DNA of 57,405 bases from Fictibacillus nanhaiensis. GTDB taxonomy: Bacteria > Bacillota > Bacilli > Bacillales > Fictibacillaceae. This document shows positions 46,703-57,405 of this stretch, one piece after another. The DNA lies in NCBI GenBank assembly GCA_017052515.1, contig JAFHKR010000034.1, positions 1 to 57,405 of the forward strand, written 5' to 3'. Below the pieces are notes generated by a model, which saw only the letters and a program-made list of their open reading frames with translations, did not search any database and had not been told where the DNA came from. The translations under genes were made by a program, and so were the position numbers. The first letter of the stretch is position 1; each line of letters starts with the position of its first letter.

Positions 46703-47587
46703 ATGAATGATTATTTAATAAAGGCCCTTGCTTGTGATGGGCAGATCCGCGCTTATGCGATCTCTTCTACTGAGATGGTAAGTGAAGGACAGAGAAGACA
46801 TGACACATGGCCAACTGCTTCAGCTGCATTAGGAAGAGCGATGACTGCATCAACCATGATGGGTATGATGCTAAAAGGTGAAAACAACAGTATAACGGTG
46901 AAGATTGAAGGCGGCGGTCCAATCGGAGTGATCATCGTAGATAGCAACACAAAAGGTGAGACACGTGGTTATGTAACGAACCCACATACTCATTTTGAGC
47001 TGAACAGCAAAGGAAAACTGGATGTAGCAAGAGCGGTAGGTAAAGATGGATACTTATCCGTTTTAAAAGATATCGGAATGCGTGAAAAATTCACAGGACA
47101 AGTACCGATGGTTTCAGGGGAATTAGGAGAGGACTTCACGTATTACTTTGCTTCTTCTGAACAGGTGCCTTCTGCAGTAGGTGTTGGCGTTCTAGTGAAT
47201 CCGGATAATTCGATCAAAGCGTCAGGCGGTTTTATCGTACAAGTGATGCCGAATGCTTCGGATGCAATCGTTGATTTACTTGAAGAAAGAATAAACGCGA
47301 TTCCTCCGATTTCTCGATTGATCGAAAAAGGAATGACACCAGAAGAAATCTTATTTGAGCTTTTAGGGGAAGACCAAGTCCAAATCCTTGAGAAATCTCC
47401 TGTACGTTTTCAGTGCACGTGCTCACATGAGCGTTTTGGACAGGCGATCGTAAGTCTAGGAGAACAAGAAATCTCAGATATTATAGAAGAAGATGGCCAA
47501 GCTGAAACGAACTGTCAATTCTGCAACGCCACTTATATCTTTACAAAAGAAGAACTTCAAACCTTGCTTGATCAAGCAAAAGCGTAA
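46703..47587 (+). CDS. hslO: Redox-regulated chaperone Hsp33
   Basis: A 294-residue chaperone activated by oxidation. The N-terminal substrate-binding domain (about 1-230) is followed by the C-terminal zinc switch with C238-x-C240 ([10 protein letters not shown]) and C271-x2-C274 (NCQFC). All four Cys are present. It holds unfolding proteins during oxidative or heat stress. It is cotranscribed with coaX. The yacD (foldase-like) gene that follows hslO in B. subtilis is missing here; cysK follows instead. Confidence 0.97.
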   Translation: MNDYLIKALACDGQIRAYAISSTEMVSEGQRRHDTWPTASAALGRAMTASTMMGMMLKGENNSITVKIEGGGPIGVIIVDSNTKGETRGYVTNPHTHFELNSKGKLDVARAVGKDGYLSVLKDIGMREKFTGQVPMVSGELGEDFTYYFASSEQVPSAVGVGVLVNPDNSIKASGGFIVQVMPNASDAIVDLLEERINAIPPISRLIEKGMTPEEILFELLGEDQVQILEKSPVRFQCTCSHERFGQAIVSLGEQEISDIIEEDGQAETNCQFCNATYIFTKEELQTLLDQAKA

Positions 47588-47615
47588 ACCCGGACTTTTC
47601 TCCGGGTTTTGTTTT
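47586..47615 (+). terminator. Terminator after hslO
   Basis: 9-bp stem AAACCCGGA/TCCGGGTTT followed by TGTTTTAT. It overlaps the hslO stop. Confidence 0.85.
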
Positions 47616-47675
47616 ATACATGAAATAAAAGTATCTGCGTACCATGGTAATAGTTGACTTTCGTATGCAATAAAA

Positions 47676-47705
47676 TTGACAGAGTATTTCCAGTGTTGCT
47701 ACAAT
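47676..47705 (+). promoter_or_regulatory. Sigma-A promoter of cysK
   Basis: TTGACA (47676-47681), 18-bp spacer, TACAAT (47700-47705). CymR control of cysK is known in B. subtilis; I did not find a convincing CymR box. Confidence 0.75.
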
Positions 47706-47744
47706 TAATCCAATAAAAATACTCGGTTTTAGGAGTGATGGCAA

Positions 47745-48671
47745 ATGGCAAGAGTGGCACAATCGATCACAGATCTGATCGGTCAAACCCCTGTAGTGAA
47801 ACTAAATCGCATCACATCAGAAGATATGGCAGATGTTTACCTGAAGTTAGAGTTCATGAACCCGGGAAGCAGTGTAAAAGATCGCATCGCATTAGCGATG
47901 ATTGAAGATGCAGAGAAAAGCGGAAAATTAAAAGCAGAAGATACGATCGTTGAACCGACTAGTGGTAACACAGGAATAGGTTTAGCGATGGTGGCTGCAG
48001 CAAAAGGATACAAAACAGTCCTTGTCATGCCTGAAACGATGAGTTTAGAAAGAAGAAATCTACTGAGAGCTTATGGAGCTGATCTTGTACTCACTCCTGG
48101 ACCAGAGGGAATGGGCGGAGCGATTAGAAAAGCTGAAGAGCTAGCAAAAGAAAAAGGCTACTTCATGCCACAACAGTTTAAAAACGAAGCGAACTCTGCC
48201 ATCCATCGAAACACGACAGGTCAGGAGATTGTCTCACAATTCCCAGATGGACTTGATGCATTTGTTTCTGGAATCGGCACGGGCGGAACCATTACAGGTG
48301 CAGGTCAGGTCTTAAAAGAAAAATATCCAGAGATCAAGATTTACGCGGTTGAACCGACTGATTCTCCTGTATTATCTGGTGGAAAACCAGGACCGCACAA
48401 GATACAAGGAATCGGAGCAGGTTTTGTTCCCGATATCTTAAAAACAGACATCTACGATGAAGTGTTGACCATCTTAAACGATGAAGCTTTCGAATGGGCA
48501 AGAAAAGCAGCACGTGAGGAAGGACTTTTAGGCGGAATCTCATCAGGTGCAGCGATCTCAGCAGCATTAAAAGTCGCTAAGAAGCTAGGCAAAGGCAAAA
48601 AGGTGCTAGCGATTATTCCAAGTAACGGTGAACGCTATTTGAGTACACCGTTGTATCAATTTGAAGACTAA
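47745..48671 (+). CDS. cysK: Cysteine synthase (O-acetylserine sulfhydrylase)
   Basis: A 308-residue fold-type II PLP enzyme making cysteine from O-acetylserine and sulfide. The PLP lysine is K45 in [11 protein letters not shown]. The substrate loop TSGNTG is at about 72-77 and the phosphate-binding GTGGT at about 177-181. In B. subtilis it also forms the CymR-CysK repressor complex. AGGAGTGATGG precedes the ATG. It is monocistronic between a promoter and a terminator. Confidence 0.97.
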   Translation: MARVAQSITDLIGQTPVVKLNRITSEDMADVYLKLEFMNPGSSVKDRIALAMIEDAEKSGKLKAEDTIVEPTSGNTGIGLAMVAAAKGYKTVLVMPETMSLERRNLLRAYGADLVLTPGPEGMGGAIRKAEELAKEKGYFMPQQFKNEANSAIHRNTTGQEIVSQFPDGLDAFVSGIGTGGTITGAGQVLKEKYPEIKIYAVEPTDSPVLSGGKPGPHKIQGIGAGFVPDILKTDIYDEVLTILNDEAFEWARKAAREEGLLGGISSGAAISAALKVAKKLGKGKKVLAIIPSNGERYLSTPLYQFED

Positions 48672-48679
48672 TCATTTTG

Positions 48680-48705
48680 CGGGCTCCCTATTGGGGGCTT
48701 TTTCT
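48680..48705 (+). terminator. Terminator after cysK
   Basis: Stem GGCTCCC/GGGGGCT (with G-U pairs) around TATT, followed by TTTTTCTTTT. Confidence 0.75.
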
Positions 48706-48750
48706 TTTCTCTAAATGCTATGTATGTACTCATAAAAACACCGTTGACTA

Positions 48751-48876
48751 GTTGATTGGAGTGAAAGGTGCGAGACTCCTGCGGGACAAGCGGTCAGGTG
48801 AGACACTTAAGAGTGAAACGTTCGAATGTGGCTCACCGCCTGCCCCGTGGAAAGCGAGCACCTGAAACGGAGATCA
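48751..48876 (+). repeat. 128-bp intergenic hairpin repeat, copy H
   Basis: A forward copy starting GTTGATTGGAGTGAAAGG with the GTGAAACGTTCG-type apex. The right end has drifted (GGAGATCAGCAAC), and a second AATCAAC follows at 48886-48892. Confidence 0.88.
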
Positions 48877-49003
48877 GCAACAGAGAATCAACTCTAAAAA
48901 AGGAGATAAAACCCATGTAAATGCAGGAAATTGGGAGAAAGATGTGCCAAAGTGAAACACCTCATGTACAATGTAAACAGAAGATTTTTGGGAGAGTGAC
49001 CGT

Positions 49004-50434
49004 ATGGGGATGAACAAAAAATGGCATGTCATGCATTCATGTATACCTCTATCGAAAGAAGAGTGGTTTTATAAGTATAAATCATTAGCGGCAACTGAAC
49101 CTCGCCACGTTTTGTTGGAGAGCGGAAGAACAGGAAAGTATAGCATCATCGGACTTTCTCCGTTTGCCGAAGTCACTGGAAAACAAGATGTTTTAACAAT
49201 AAAAACAGATGAAGGCTCGACTGTTTTAAAAGGACCTATATATGAGCAGTTTCAGAACTGGTTCAAAGATTTTGAAGTGGAGCGGATTGAAGGATTGCCG
49301 GACTTTACGGGTGGAGCGATCGGGTACTTAAGCTATGATTTAACGCGCGAGTTTGAAAAGCTGCCAGTTACTTCAGAAGATGATCTAGGTCTTCCGGACT
49401 TATACTTTTTGCTGTTTAAAGATGTCTTTGTTTATGAACATGAAACGAGTATGTTATGGATCATAACGTTGACTGAAAATAGGGATGACTCGTATAGCAA
49501 AGACAAGCTGCGTGCTTTCAAAGAAATGTGGGAAGCACCACTAACTGCTTCTACAGAAGTGGACCAAGAGAATCAGAACTATTCCATAGAAGATTTTAAA
49601 CACGTTTCTATGACAGAGGATGTTTTTGTAGAGGCGGTTAAAAAGATTCAAAGTTATATTTCTGATGGTGATGTGTTTCAAGTGAATCTCTCTGTTCGTC
49701 AGTCAAAGGCGCTACGAACAACTCCATTAAACGTTTATGAAGAATTAAGAAGAATCAACCCATCTCCATATATGAGTTACTTAGAAACGCCAGACTTTCA
49801 GCTTGTTAGTGCTTCACCTGAACTTTTGGTGAAGAAGAAAGGCGACCTGATCAGCACGCGTCCGATCGCGGGAACACGACCGCGAGGCAGAACAGAGGAA
49901 GAAGATATCGAGCTTGCAAATACGCTGATTCAAAATGAGAAAGAACGAGCGGAACATGTGATGCTCGTCGATCTTGAACGAAACGATCTTGGTAAAGTTT
50001 CGGTATATGGAAGTGTGAATGTGGATGAGTTCATGGTGATCGAAAGGTATTCCCACGTGATGCATATCGTCTCGAATGTAGTGGGCATATTACGTTCAGA
50101 ATTTGATGCGTTCGATTGCATCAAAGCGACATTCCCAGGTGGTACGATCACGGGCGCTCCTAAAGTGAGAACGATGGAGATCATCGAAGAGCTAGAACCT
50201 GTTCGTAGAGGTGTGTACACAGGAAGTATCGGCTGGATTGGTTTTAACGGCGATACAGAAATGAATATCGCAATTCGGACGATGGTATGTCAAAATGAAA
50301 CTGCACACGTTCAAGCGGGTGCAGGTATCGTTATTGACTCCATACCTGAAAGTGAGTACAAAGAAAGTCTAAAAAAAGCAGAGGCGCTGTGGCGTGCCAA
50401 AGAGCAGAGTGAGCTCGGGTCAATTTTGGTGTAA
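49004..50434 (+). CDS. pabB: Aminodeoxychorismate synthase component I
   Basis: A 476-residue chorismate-utilising enzyme. The N-terminal domain (about 1-180) precedes the catalytic domain with GDVFQVNLSVRQ, SPELLVKKKG, RPIAGTRPRG, ERNDLGKV, FPGGTITGAPK and GAGIVIDS. With PabA it converts chorismate and glutamine to 4-amino-4-deoxychorismate for folate. GGGAGAG lies 7 nt before the ATG. It heads the folate cluster pabB-pabA-pabC-folP-folB-folK. Confidence 0.96.
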   Translation: MGMNKKWHVMHSCIPLSKEEWFYKYKSLAATEPRHVLLESGRTGKYSIIGLSPFAEVTGKQDVLTIKTDEGSTVLKGPIYEQFQNWFKDFEVERIEGLPDFTGGAIGYLSYDLTREFEKLPVTSEDDLGLPDLYFLLFKDVFVYEHETSMLWIITLTENRDDSYSKDKLRAFKEMWEAPLTASTEVDQENQNYSIEDFKHVSMTEDVFVEAVKKIQSYISDGDVFQVNLSVRQSKALRTTPLNVYEELRRINPSPYMSYLETPDFQLVSASPELLVKKKGDLISTRPIAGTRPRGRTEEEDIELANTLIQNEKERAEHVMLVDLERNDLGKVSVYGSVNVDEFMVIERYSHVMHIVSNVVGILRSEFDAFDCIKATFPGGTITGAPKVRTMEIIEELEPVRRGVYTGSIGWIGFNGDTEMNIAIRTMVCQNETAHVQAGAGIVIDSIPESEYKESLKKAEALWRAKEQSELGSILV

Positions 50435-50462
50435 GGCAGCACATGAGAGGAGATGAGACGAG

Positions 50463-51059
50463 ATGATTTTAATGATTGATAACTACGATTCTTTTACGTA
50501 CAACCTCGTTCAGTATTTAGGTGAGATGGGTGAGGAGCTAGTCGTAAAACGTAACGATGAGATAACGATTCAAGAGATTGAACAACTAAATCCCGATTTC
50601 TTAATGATTTCACCAGGACCGTGTTCTCCGAATGAAGCAGGTATCTCGCTAGAAGCGATCTCGCATTTTGCAGGAAAGATACCGATTTTCGGAGTCTGTT
50701 TAGGTCATCAGTCGATCGCGCAAGTGTTCGGCGGAGACGTGGTGCGTGCAGAACGATTGATGCATGGTAAAGTGTCACCTGTTCTTCATGATGGAAAGAC
50801 GGTTTATAACGGACTTCCGCAAGAGTTTCCGGCAACGCGCTATCATTCATTGATCGTAAAAAGAGAAACCCTGCCTGATTGTTTTGAGATTTCTTCTTGG
50901 ACAAGTGAAGGGGAGATCATGGGAATTCGACATAAAGAGCTTCCAATCGAAGGCGTTCAATATCATCCGGAGTCCATACTAACGGAAGACGGAAAGAAAT
51001 TGCTAAGAAATTTTATTGATTTTTATAAAGGCAAGGAAGTTACATGTACATCTATTTAA
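50463..51059 (+). CDS. pabA: Glutamine amidotransferase of PABA/anthranilate synthase
   Basis: A 198-residue class I glutamine amidotransferase. The nucleophile is C79 in GVCLGHQ, and the later His-Glu pair is in VQYHPESI. It supplies ammonia to PabB. In B. subtilis the same subunit also serves anthranilate synthase (TrpG); whether that holds here cannot be told from this window. It overlaps pabC by 16 bp, implying coupled translation. Confidence 0.96.
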   Translation: MILMIDNYDSFTYNLVQYLGEMGEELVVKRNDEITIQEIEQLNPDFLMISPGPCSPNEAGISLEAISHFAGKIPIFGVCLGHQSIAQVFGGDVVRAERLMHGKVSPVLHDGKTVYNGLPQEFPATRYHSLIVKRETLPDCFEISSWTSEGEIMGIRHKELPIEGVQYHPESILTEDGKKLLRNFIDFYKGKEVTCTSI

Positions 51060-51892
51060 ACGGAAAAGTAGTTTCCAAAGATGATGCTATGATCTCGCCT
51101 TATGATCATGGCTTCATGTATGGATTAGGGGCGTTTGAAACATTTAGAACGTATGATGGTTTTCCTTTTTTAATTCAGGAACACTTGAACCGGCTGCATG
51201 AAGCGTTAGACGAGTTGAATATCGGTCTTGATCTTGATGCAGACACGATTATTGAGAATGTGAGGACACTTCTTGCTAAAAATAACATGAGTGACGCTTA
51301 TTTTAGACTTAATGTATCTGCTGGCGTAGGTGATATCGGATTGCAGACGGAGCCCTATGTGGAACCTGTTGTTATTTTGTACACAAAGCCCCTCGTTGAA
51401 ACAAGTTCGGTTTCAGAAAAAGAGTTGGTTCTACTCAAAACGAGACGCAATACGCCAGAAGGTGAGAAGCGGCTTAAATCTCATCACTATTTAAATAGCA
51501 TCTTAGGCAAGAGAGAACTTGCTTCTATAAATCAAGAAGGTGTTTTCCTGACCCAAGATGGTTATATCAGTGAAGGAACCGTGTCGAACCTCTTTTGGTA
51601 CAGAGATAACAAGCTCTACACCCCTCACACGTCCACAGGGATTTTAGAGGGGATCACAAGAAAATGGGTCATGCATGCATCAGAACAATTGAACATTCCT
51701 CTAAAAACGGGGAATTATAATATAGAGACTTTAACGGAAGCGGATGAAGTTTTTCTGACGAACTCGATACAAGAGCTCGTTCCAGTCAGTCATTTTCAAG
51801 ACACAACGTTTCTTGGGGCTGAAGGTGGGGTGTATCAGAAGTTTAGAGAGCTCTACAAGAACCATACGAAGAAACAGTTTCGAAGTATTTGA
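51044..51892 (+). CDS. pabC: 4-amino-4-deoxychorismate lyase
   Basis: A 282-residue fold-type IV PLP enzyme (aminotransferase class IV) that cleaves aminodeoxychorismate to p-aminobenzoate and pyruvate. The N-terminal [22 protein letters not shown], the PLP-lysine segment [16 protein letters not shown] and EGTVSNLFW with the ITRKWV-type phosphate site are present. Branched-chain aminotransferase relatives share these motifs; the folate context makes PabC the better call. Confidence 0.94.
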   Translation: MYIYLNGKVVSKDDAMISPYDHGFMYGLGAFETFRTYDGFPFLIQEHLNRLHEALDELNIGLDLDADTIIENVRTLLAKNNMSDAYFRLNVSAGVGDIGLQTEPYVEPVVILYTKPLVETSSVSEKELVLLKTRRNTPEGEKRLKSHHYLNSILGKRELASINQEGVFLTQDGYISEGTVSNLFWYRDNKLYTPHTSTGILEGITRKWVMHASEQLNIPLKTGNYNIETLTEADEVFLTNSIQELVPVSHFQDTTFLGAEGGVYQKFRELYKNHTKKQFRSI

Positions 51893-51917
51893 TGTTTTTT
51901 GAAAGGATAGATTCTCC

Positions 51918-52772
51918 ATGCACGAAATGATGCTAAAGCAGCAAAAAGTGAACTGCGGTGAGTACGTACTTGATTTTTCTAAAAAAACATATGTAATGGG
52001 CATTCTTAATGTGACGCCAGATTCGTTTTCGGATGGTGGGCATCACAACAGGATCGAACAGGCAATCTCTCATGCGAAACAGATGGTGGAAGACGGTGCT
52101 GATCTCATCGACATCGGTGGAGAGTCTACGAGACCTGGTGCAGAGAAAGTGCCGCTCGAACAAGAGCTGGAACGTGTCATTCCTGTAATAGAGGCATTAA
52201 GAAAAGAAGTAAACGTGCCTTTATCGATTGATACGTATAAAGCAGAGACTGCCTATCATGCGATAAAAGCAGGTGCTCATATCATCAACGATGTGTGGGG
52301 AGCAAAATTTGATCCAGACATGCCAAGGGTGATGGCCGAGACGAATGTGCCGGTCATTCTCATGCATAACCGGTTTGATAGGAACTACCAAGAATTCATG
52401 CCCGATCTGATCGCTGATCTTGAGCATAGTATCGCGATTACCGTTAAGGCAGGTGTTAATCCTGACAACATCATTTTAGATCCAGGTGTTGGTTTTGTTA
52501 AATCGTTCGAACAAAACCTTGAAACGATTCGGCGACTGAATGAAATTGTGCAGATGGGCTATCCTGTTTTATTAGGAACTTCGCGTAAATCGATGATCGG
52601 TAAGGCACTTGATCTGCCAGTTGAAGAGCGGGTAGAAGGAACGGGTGCGACTGTCTGCCTCGGAATTGAACGCGGTTGTTCGATCGTTCGTGTTCATGAT
52701 GTAAAAGAAATGAGCAGAATGACAAAGATGATGGACATCATGCTCAAAAAAGGAGCAGTGTCTCATGGATAA
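51918..52772 (+). CDS. folP: Dihydropteroate synthase
   Basis: A 284-residue TIM barrel joining p-aminobenzoate to 6-hydroxymethyl-dihydropterin pyrophosphate; the target of sulfonamides. Motifs are MGILNVTPDSFSDGG, DIGGESTRPGA, ILDPGVGFVKS and LLGTSRKSMIG. The N-terminal ~20 residues are a short extension. GAAAGGATAG precedes the ATG. It overlaps folB by 8 bp. In B. subtilis this gene is called sul. Confidence 0.96.
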   Translation: MHEMMLKQQKVNCGEYVLDFSKKTYVMGILNVTPDSFSDGGHHNRIEQAISHAKQMVEDGADLIDIGGESTRPGAEKVPLEQELERVIPVIEALRKEVNVPLSIDTYKAETAYHAIKAGAHIINDVWGAKFDPDMPRVMAETNVPVILMHNRFDRNYQEFMPDLIADLEHSIAITVKAGVNPDNIILDPGVGFVKSFEQNLETIRRLNEIVQMGYPVLLGTSRKSMIGKALDLPVEERVEGTGATVCLGIERGCSIVRVHDVKEMSRMTKMMDIMLKKGAVSHG

Positions 52773-53127
52773 AATGTATGTGAACGGTATGAAGTTCTAT
52801 GGCTATCACGGTGTGTTTAAAGAAGAGCAAAAGCTTGGACAGCGTTTTAATGTAGACGTAGTATTATTCATGGACCTTTCCCAAGCAGGACTTACTGATG
52901 AGTTAGATCATACGGTCAATTACGGAGAAGTTTACGGAACGGTTAAAGAGATCGTAGAAGGTGAACCTGTTAAGCTTTTAGAAACCTTGGCTGAAGCCAT
53001 TTCTGCTTCCATACTTGGAAAGTATACTTTGGTTGATGAAGTGATGGTCAAAGTGATCAAACCAGATCCTCCTATTCCTGGGCATTATGAATCGGTAGCT
53101 GTAGAGATCACAAGGGGACGGGTATAG
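52765..53127 (+). CDS. folB: Dihydroneopterin aldolase
   Basis: A 120-residue tunnelling-fold protein. The catalytic-region KFYGYHGVFKEEQKLGQRFNVDV carries the conserved Tyr and Glu; the later KVIKPDPPIPGHYESVAVEI carries the conserved Lys. It converts dihydroneopterin to 6-hydroxymethyl-dihydropterin and glycolaldehyde. It overlaps folP and abuts folK with no gap. Confidence 0.96.
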   Translation: MDKMYVNGMKFYGYHGVFKEEQKLGQRFNVDVVLFMDLSQAGLTDELDHTVNYGEVYGTVKEIVEGEPVKLLETLAEAISASILGKYTLVDEVMVKVIKPDPPIPGHYESVAVEITRGRV

Positions 53128-53661
53128 ATGGCTGGTAACAATATTGCATATCTATCTGTCGGTTCGAACATGGGTGATCGAGAAGGACTACTCAAGCAAG
53201 CGATATTTTTAGTAGAAGAGTTTGCTGACATCAGTATCGAATCGGTTTCATCGATCTATGAGACAGATCCTGTAGGTGTGAAGGATCAGCCATTATTCTT
53301 AAATTTAGCATTAAAACTCAAAACCTCTCTTTCTCCACAGGCACTTTTGAGTAAACTGCAAGACGTAGAGTTGAAACTAGACCGGAAAAGGGTTCAAAAA
53401 TGGGGACCGCGAACAATAGACCTTGACATTTTATTGTATAATAGTGTAAGTATACAGACGGAAGAGTTAACGATTCCGCACCCACGTATGCTTGAAAGGG
53501 CGTTTGTTCTCATACCTCTATGTGAAATTGCTCCAGATGATATCTACCCGGATGAAGTAATTTCGTTACATCAAGTCCTTTGCGAACAAAGAGATAAAGA
53601 AGGTGTACGCATATGGAAGAAGACCGACTGGGAAGACGCATCCGTGCGTTCAGAAAGTTAA
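53128..53661 (+). CDS. folK: 6-hydroxymethyl-7,8-dihydropterin pyrophosphokinase
   Basis: A 177-residue HPPK. Motifs are AYLSVGSNMGDREG at the N-terminus, YETDPVGVKDQPLFLNLALKLKT, and KWGPRTIDLDILLY with the two metal-binding aspartates, then TIPHPRMLERAFVLIPL. It makes the FolP substrate from the FolB product, so three successive steps are encoded side by side. Its 3' end overlaps yazB by 49 bp. Confidence 0.96.
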   Translation: MAGNNIAYLSVGSNMGDREGLLKQAIFLVEEFADISIESVSSIYETDPVGVKDQPLFLNLALKLKTSLSPQALLSKLQDVELKLDRKRVQKWGPRTIDLDILLYNSVSIQTEELTIPHPRMLERAFVLIPLCEIAPDDIYPDEVISLHQVLCEQRDKEGVRIWKKTDWEDASVRSES

Positions 53662-53810
53662 AAGGTTATACCCAAGAACAACTTGCTAAAGACATCGGAA
53701 TCTCAGTTTCGGTTCTTGGCGAGGTGGAAAGGGGCAGCCGAAAGCCTAAAGGAGATCTGCTTCACAAGATTGCAGATCAATTCAGCATTAACGTAGAAGA
53801 ATTACAATAA
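53613..53810 (+). CDS. yazB: Small Xre-type helix-turn-helix protein YazB
   Basis: A 65-residue protein that is almost entirely one HTH_3 domain (LGRRIRAFRKLKGYTQEQLAKDIGISVSVLGEVERGSRKPKGDLLHKIADQF). The helix-turn-helix covers about residues 20-41. It likely binds DNA as a dimer; targets are unknown. It is embedded in the end of folK, as in B. subtilis, so it is transcribed with the folate genes and might regulate them. That role is a guess. Confidence 0.92.
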   Translation: MEEDRLGRRIRAFRKLKGYTQEQLAKDIGISVSVLGEVERGSRKPKGDLLHKIADQFSINVEELQ

Positions 53811-53857
53811 GAGAATCGATATATAAGGCCAGTAAGAGGAACGAGGTGATTGTTAAC

Positions 53858-54844
53858 TTGAAAATCGGTGATATTACATTAAAGAATCCGGTAGTTCTAG
53901 CGCCGATGGCTGGTGTGTGTAATCCTGCTTTCCGATTGATCGCAAAAGAGTTCGGAGCCGGGCTCGTCTGTGCAGAGATGGTAAGTGACAAAGGGATTCT
54001 GCATGAGAACGAAAGATCTTTAAAGATGCTTTATGTAGATGAACGCGAAAAACCACTCAGTCTTCAAATTTTTGGGGGCGAGCGTGAATCATTAGTGGCT
54101 GCTGCTAAATACGTTGATAAGAATACGAACGCAGACATTATTGATATCAATATGGGTTGCCCGGTTCCTAAGATCACAAAATGTGATGCAGGAGCAAAGT
54201 GGCTGCTCGATCCAGACAAGATCTACGAGATGGTAGCAGCTACGGTTGATGCGGTCCAAAAACCGGTAACTGTTAAAATGCGTATCGGCTGGGATGAAGA
54301 TCATATCTATGCTGTGAAGAACGCGCAAGCTGTTGAACGTGCAGGCGGGGCCGCTGTTGCTGTTCACGGCCGTACGCGTGTTCAGATGTATGAAGGAGTA
54401 GCGGATTGGGACATCATCGGCGAAGTGAAGAAGAACGTATCGATTCCGGTTATCGGTAATGGTGATGTCTCTTCTCCTCAAGAAGCGAAAGACCGCATGG
54501 ACCAATACGGAGTAGACGGGGTTATGATCGGAAGAGCAGCACTCGGCAACCCTTGGATGCTTTATCGCACTGTTCAATATCTAGAGAGCGGGATCATCGC
54601 GCCAGAACCTACTGCACGAGAAAAGATGAACATCTGCATGCTGCATATGGATCGTTTGATCGACCTAAAAGGTGAAGATGTTGCAGCAAGAGAGATGAGG
54701 AAGCATGCCGCTTGGTATCTTAAAGGCTTGCCTCAAACCGGTTCTGTTCGAAACGCGATCAACCAGATGACTACTCGTGAAGGTATGAATAAACTATTGT
54801 TTGATTATGTGGATCAATTAGAAGAAGTACAAAAAATCAGCTGA
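53858..54844 (+). CDS. dusB: tRNA-dihydrouridine synthase
   Basis: A 328-residue FMN-dependent TIM-barrel enzyme reducing uridines in tRNA. Motifs are LAPMAGVCNPAFR at the N-terminus, IDINMGCPVPKI with the catalytic Cys, VKMRIGWD, AVHGRTR and GNGDV...MIGRAALGNPW. The start is set at TTG 53858 (MKIGDITLKN), matching the family N-terminus, with GAGGTGAT at 7 nt. An upstream GTG at 53846 falls within that site. Confidence 0.95.
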   Translation: MKIGDITLKNPVVLAPMAGVCNPAFRLIAKEFGAGLVCAEMVSDKGILHENERSLKMLYVDEREKPLSLQIFGGERESLVAAAKYVDKNTNADIIDINMGCPVPKITKCDAGAKWLLDPDKIYEMVAATVDAVQKPVTVKMRIGWDEDHIYAVKNAQAVERAGGAAVAVHGRTRVQMYEGVADWDIIGEVKKNVSIPVIGNGDVSSPQEAKDRMDQYGVDGVMIGRAALGNPWMLYRTVQYLESGIIAPEPTAREKMNICMLHMDRLIDLKGEDVAAREMRKHAAWYLKGLPQTGSVRNAINQMTTREGMNKLLFDYVDQLEEVQKIS

Positions 54845-54856
54845 CACTAGCAACAT

Positions 54857-54889
54857 ACAGCCAGATCATCAGATGACTGGCTGTTGTTT
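54857..54889 (+). terminator. Probable terminator after dusB
   Basis: 8-bp stem ACAGCCAG/CTGGCTGT with a 12-nt loop; the following TGTTTGC is only moderately T-rich. Confidence 0.6.
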
Positions 54890-54952
54890 GCTTAAAGACA
54901 ACAGATTCAGCATCCGGTGTTTTTCTTTATTATAATGGAGGAGGAATAGCTT

Positions 54953-56877
<1,925 letters not shown>

Positions 56878-56886
56878 TTTAGAATA

Positions 56887-56914
56887 AAAAGCCAGCTTCG
56901 TGCTGGCTTTTTGA
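56887..56914 (+). terminator. Terminator after lysS
   Basis: 10-bp stem AAAAGCCAGC/GCTGGCTTTT with a 5-nt loop, continuing into TTGATTTT. Confidence 0.93.
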
Positions 56915-57093
56915 TTTTATGGGGATGTAAGTATAGGAATCAATAAAAAGAGTATCATAATGAAGGTGTTATTTATTGATTATCATTTCACTATATCTTG
57001 TATAAAACATGACGTGCGATCGCTGTATCTTGTATAAGCTTTAAACACTGTATAAAAGCGTATATAAAAGTTATCTTTTTTTCGTAAAAACTA

Positions 57094-57122
57094 TTGTACA
57101 AGAGCGAAAATGATGGTATATT
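57094..57122 (+). promoter_or_regulatory. rRNA operon promoter P1
   Basis: TTGTAC (57094-57099), 17-bp spacer, TATATT (57117-57122) with an extended TGG. An A/T-rich stretch lies upstream. Confidence 0.7.
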
Positions 57123-57195
57123 ATTCTTCGTCGCAAGGAATACTGACGTGTTGATGAGCTTCACATAAACGATTAAAAGTTTTTGAAAAAAGCTG

Positions 57196-57225
57196 TTGAC
57201 AACAAGGGTTGCGACATGGTAATCT
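57196..57225 (+). promoter_or_regulatory. rRNA operon promoter P2
   Basis: TTGACA (57196-57201), 18-bp spacer, TAATCT (57220-57225). It is about 100 bp after P1, the usual tandem arrangement for Bacillus rrn operons. The TTCTTTGAAAACTGAAC leader element (about 57272-57288) follows. Confidence 0.7.
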
Positions 57226-57352
57226 AATAAAGTCGCCAAAACGAGCGGCTAACAAAAACGAAACAAAAAGTTCTTTGAAAACTGAACAAAAGAAATAGGT
57301 AAGGAATTAAGAATTAATTCCGTCAGTTTTAAAAACGAGCAAGACAAACACT

Positions 57353-57405
<53 letters not shown>

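Overview
This window is a contiguous piece of chromosome from a low-to-medium GC, endospore-forming member of the Bacillaceae (Bacillus or Fictibacillus-like; the genus is an inference). It runs from the 3' end of one rRNA operon (5S rRNA, positions 1-112) to the first ~50 bases of the next (16S rRNA from ~57353). Gene content and order follow the origin-proximal csfB-to-lysS segment of Bacillus subtilis almost gene for gene. All protein genes are on the + strand except abrB. No prophage, transposase, toxin-antitoxin or CRISPR locus is visible, and no core gene is visibly frameshifted.

Layout. 1-6470: 5S rRNA, a gene-free 0.9 kb, csfB (sigma-G inhibitor), a PLP decarboxylase, then tmk-darA-yaaR-holB-ricT-yabA. 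6470-9300: a trmN6-yazA-rsmI operon facing abrB. 9300-16990: a long leader region, metS, yabD (TatD), yabE (3D-domain cell-wall protein), rnmV, ksgA, yabG. 17190-25270: veg, sspF, ispE, purR-yabJ, spoVG, glmU-prs, ctc, pth, fin. 25547-36046: mfd, spoVT, yabM-yabN, an HU gene with rqcP, yabP-yabQ-divIC, yabR. 36330-45380: tRNA-Met, spoIIE, yabS-yabT, tilS-hpt-ftsH. 45900-56915: coaX-hslO, cysK, the folate cluster pabB-pabA-pabC-folP-folB-folK-yazB, dusB, a GreA-like gene, lysS. 56916-57405: tandem rRNA promoters and the start of 16S rRNA.

How the genes work together. DNA replication, repair and transcription-repair genes (tmk, holB, yabA, mfd), translation and tRNA/rRNA maturation (metS, lysS, tilS, rsmI, ksgA, rnmV, trmN6, dusB, pth, rqcP), precursor supply (glmU, prs, ispE, hpt, purR, cysK, coaX, folate genes) and cell-envelope/division genes (ftsH, divIC, yabE, yabM) are interleaved with sporulation genes (csfB, yabG, sspF, spoVG, fin, spoVT, yabP/Q, spoIIE, yabT). 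Recognisable control sites include a sigma-F promoter before csfB, a sigma-H promoter before spoVG, a sigma-B promoter before ctc, a sigma-E promoter before yabP, paired PurBoxes before purR, Spo0A boxes at abrB, a long-spacer spoIIE promoter and strong tandem promoters before veg.

The unusual content lies between the genes. (1) Four intergenic loci carry short words repeated at a 21-bp period (298-368, 627-659, 6565-6669, 39365-39458). The words differ between loci but the phase does not. (2) Ten full or partial copies of a ~128-bp hairpin-rich intergenic repeat occur; one copy has covarying ends and one has a second repeat family inserted in it. (3) The spoVT leader carries a ~120-nt nested inverted repeat whose outer arm pairs exactly with the spoVT ribosome-binding site. 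(4) Isolated operator-like palindromes lie upstream of trmN6 and yabM. (5) The metS and HU genes have structured leaders.
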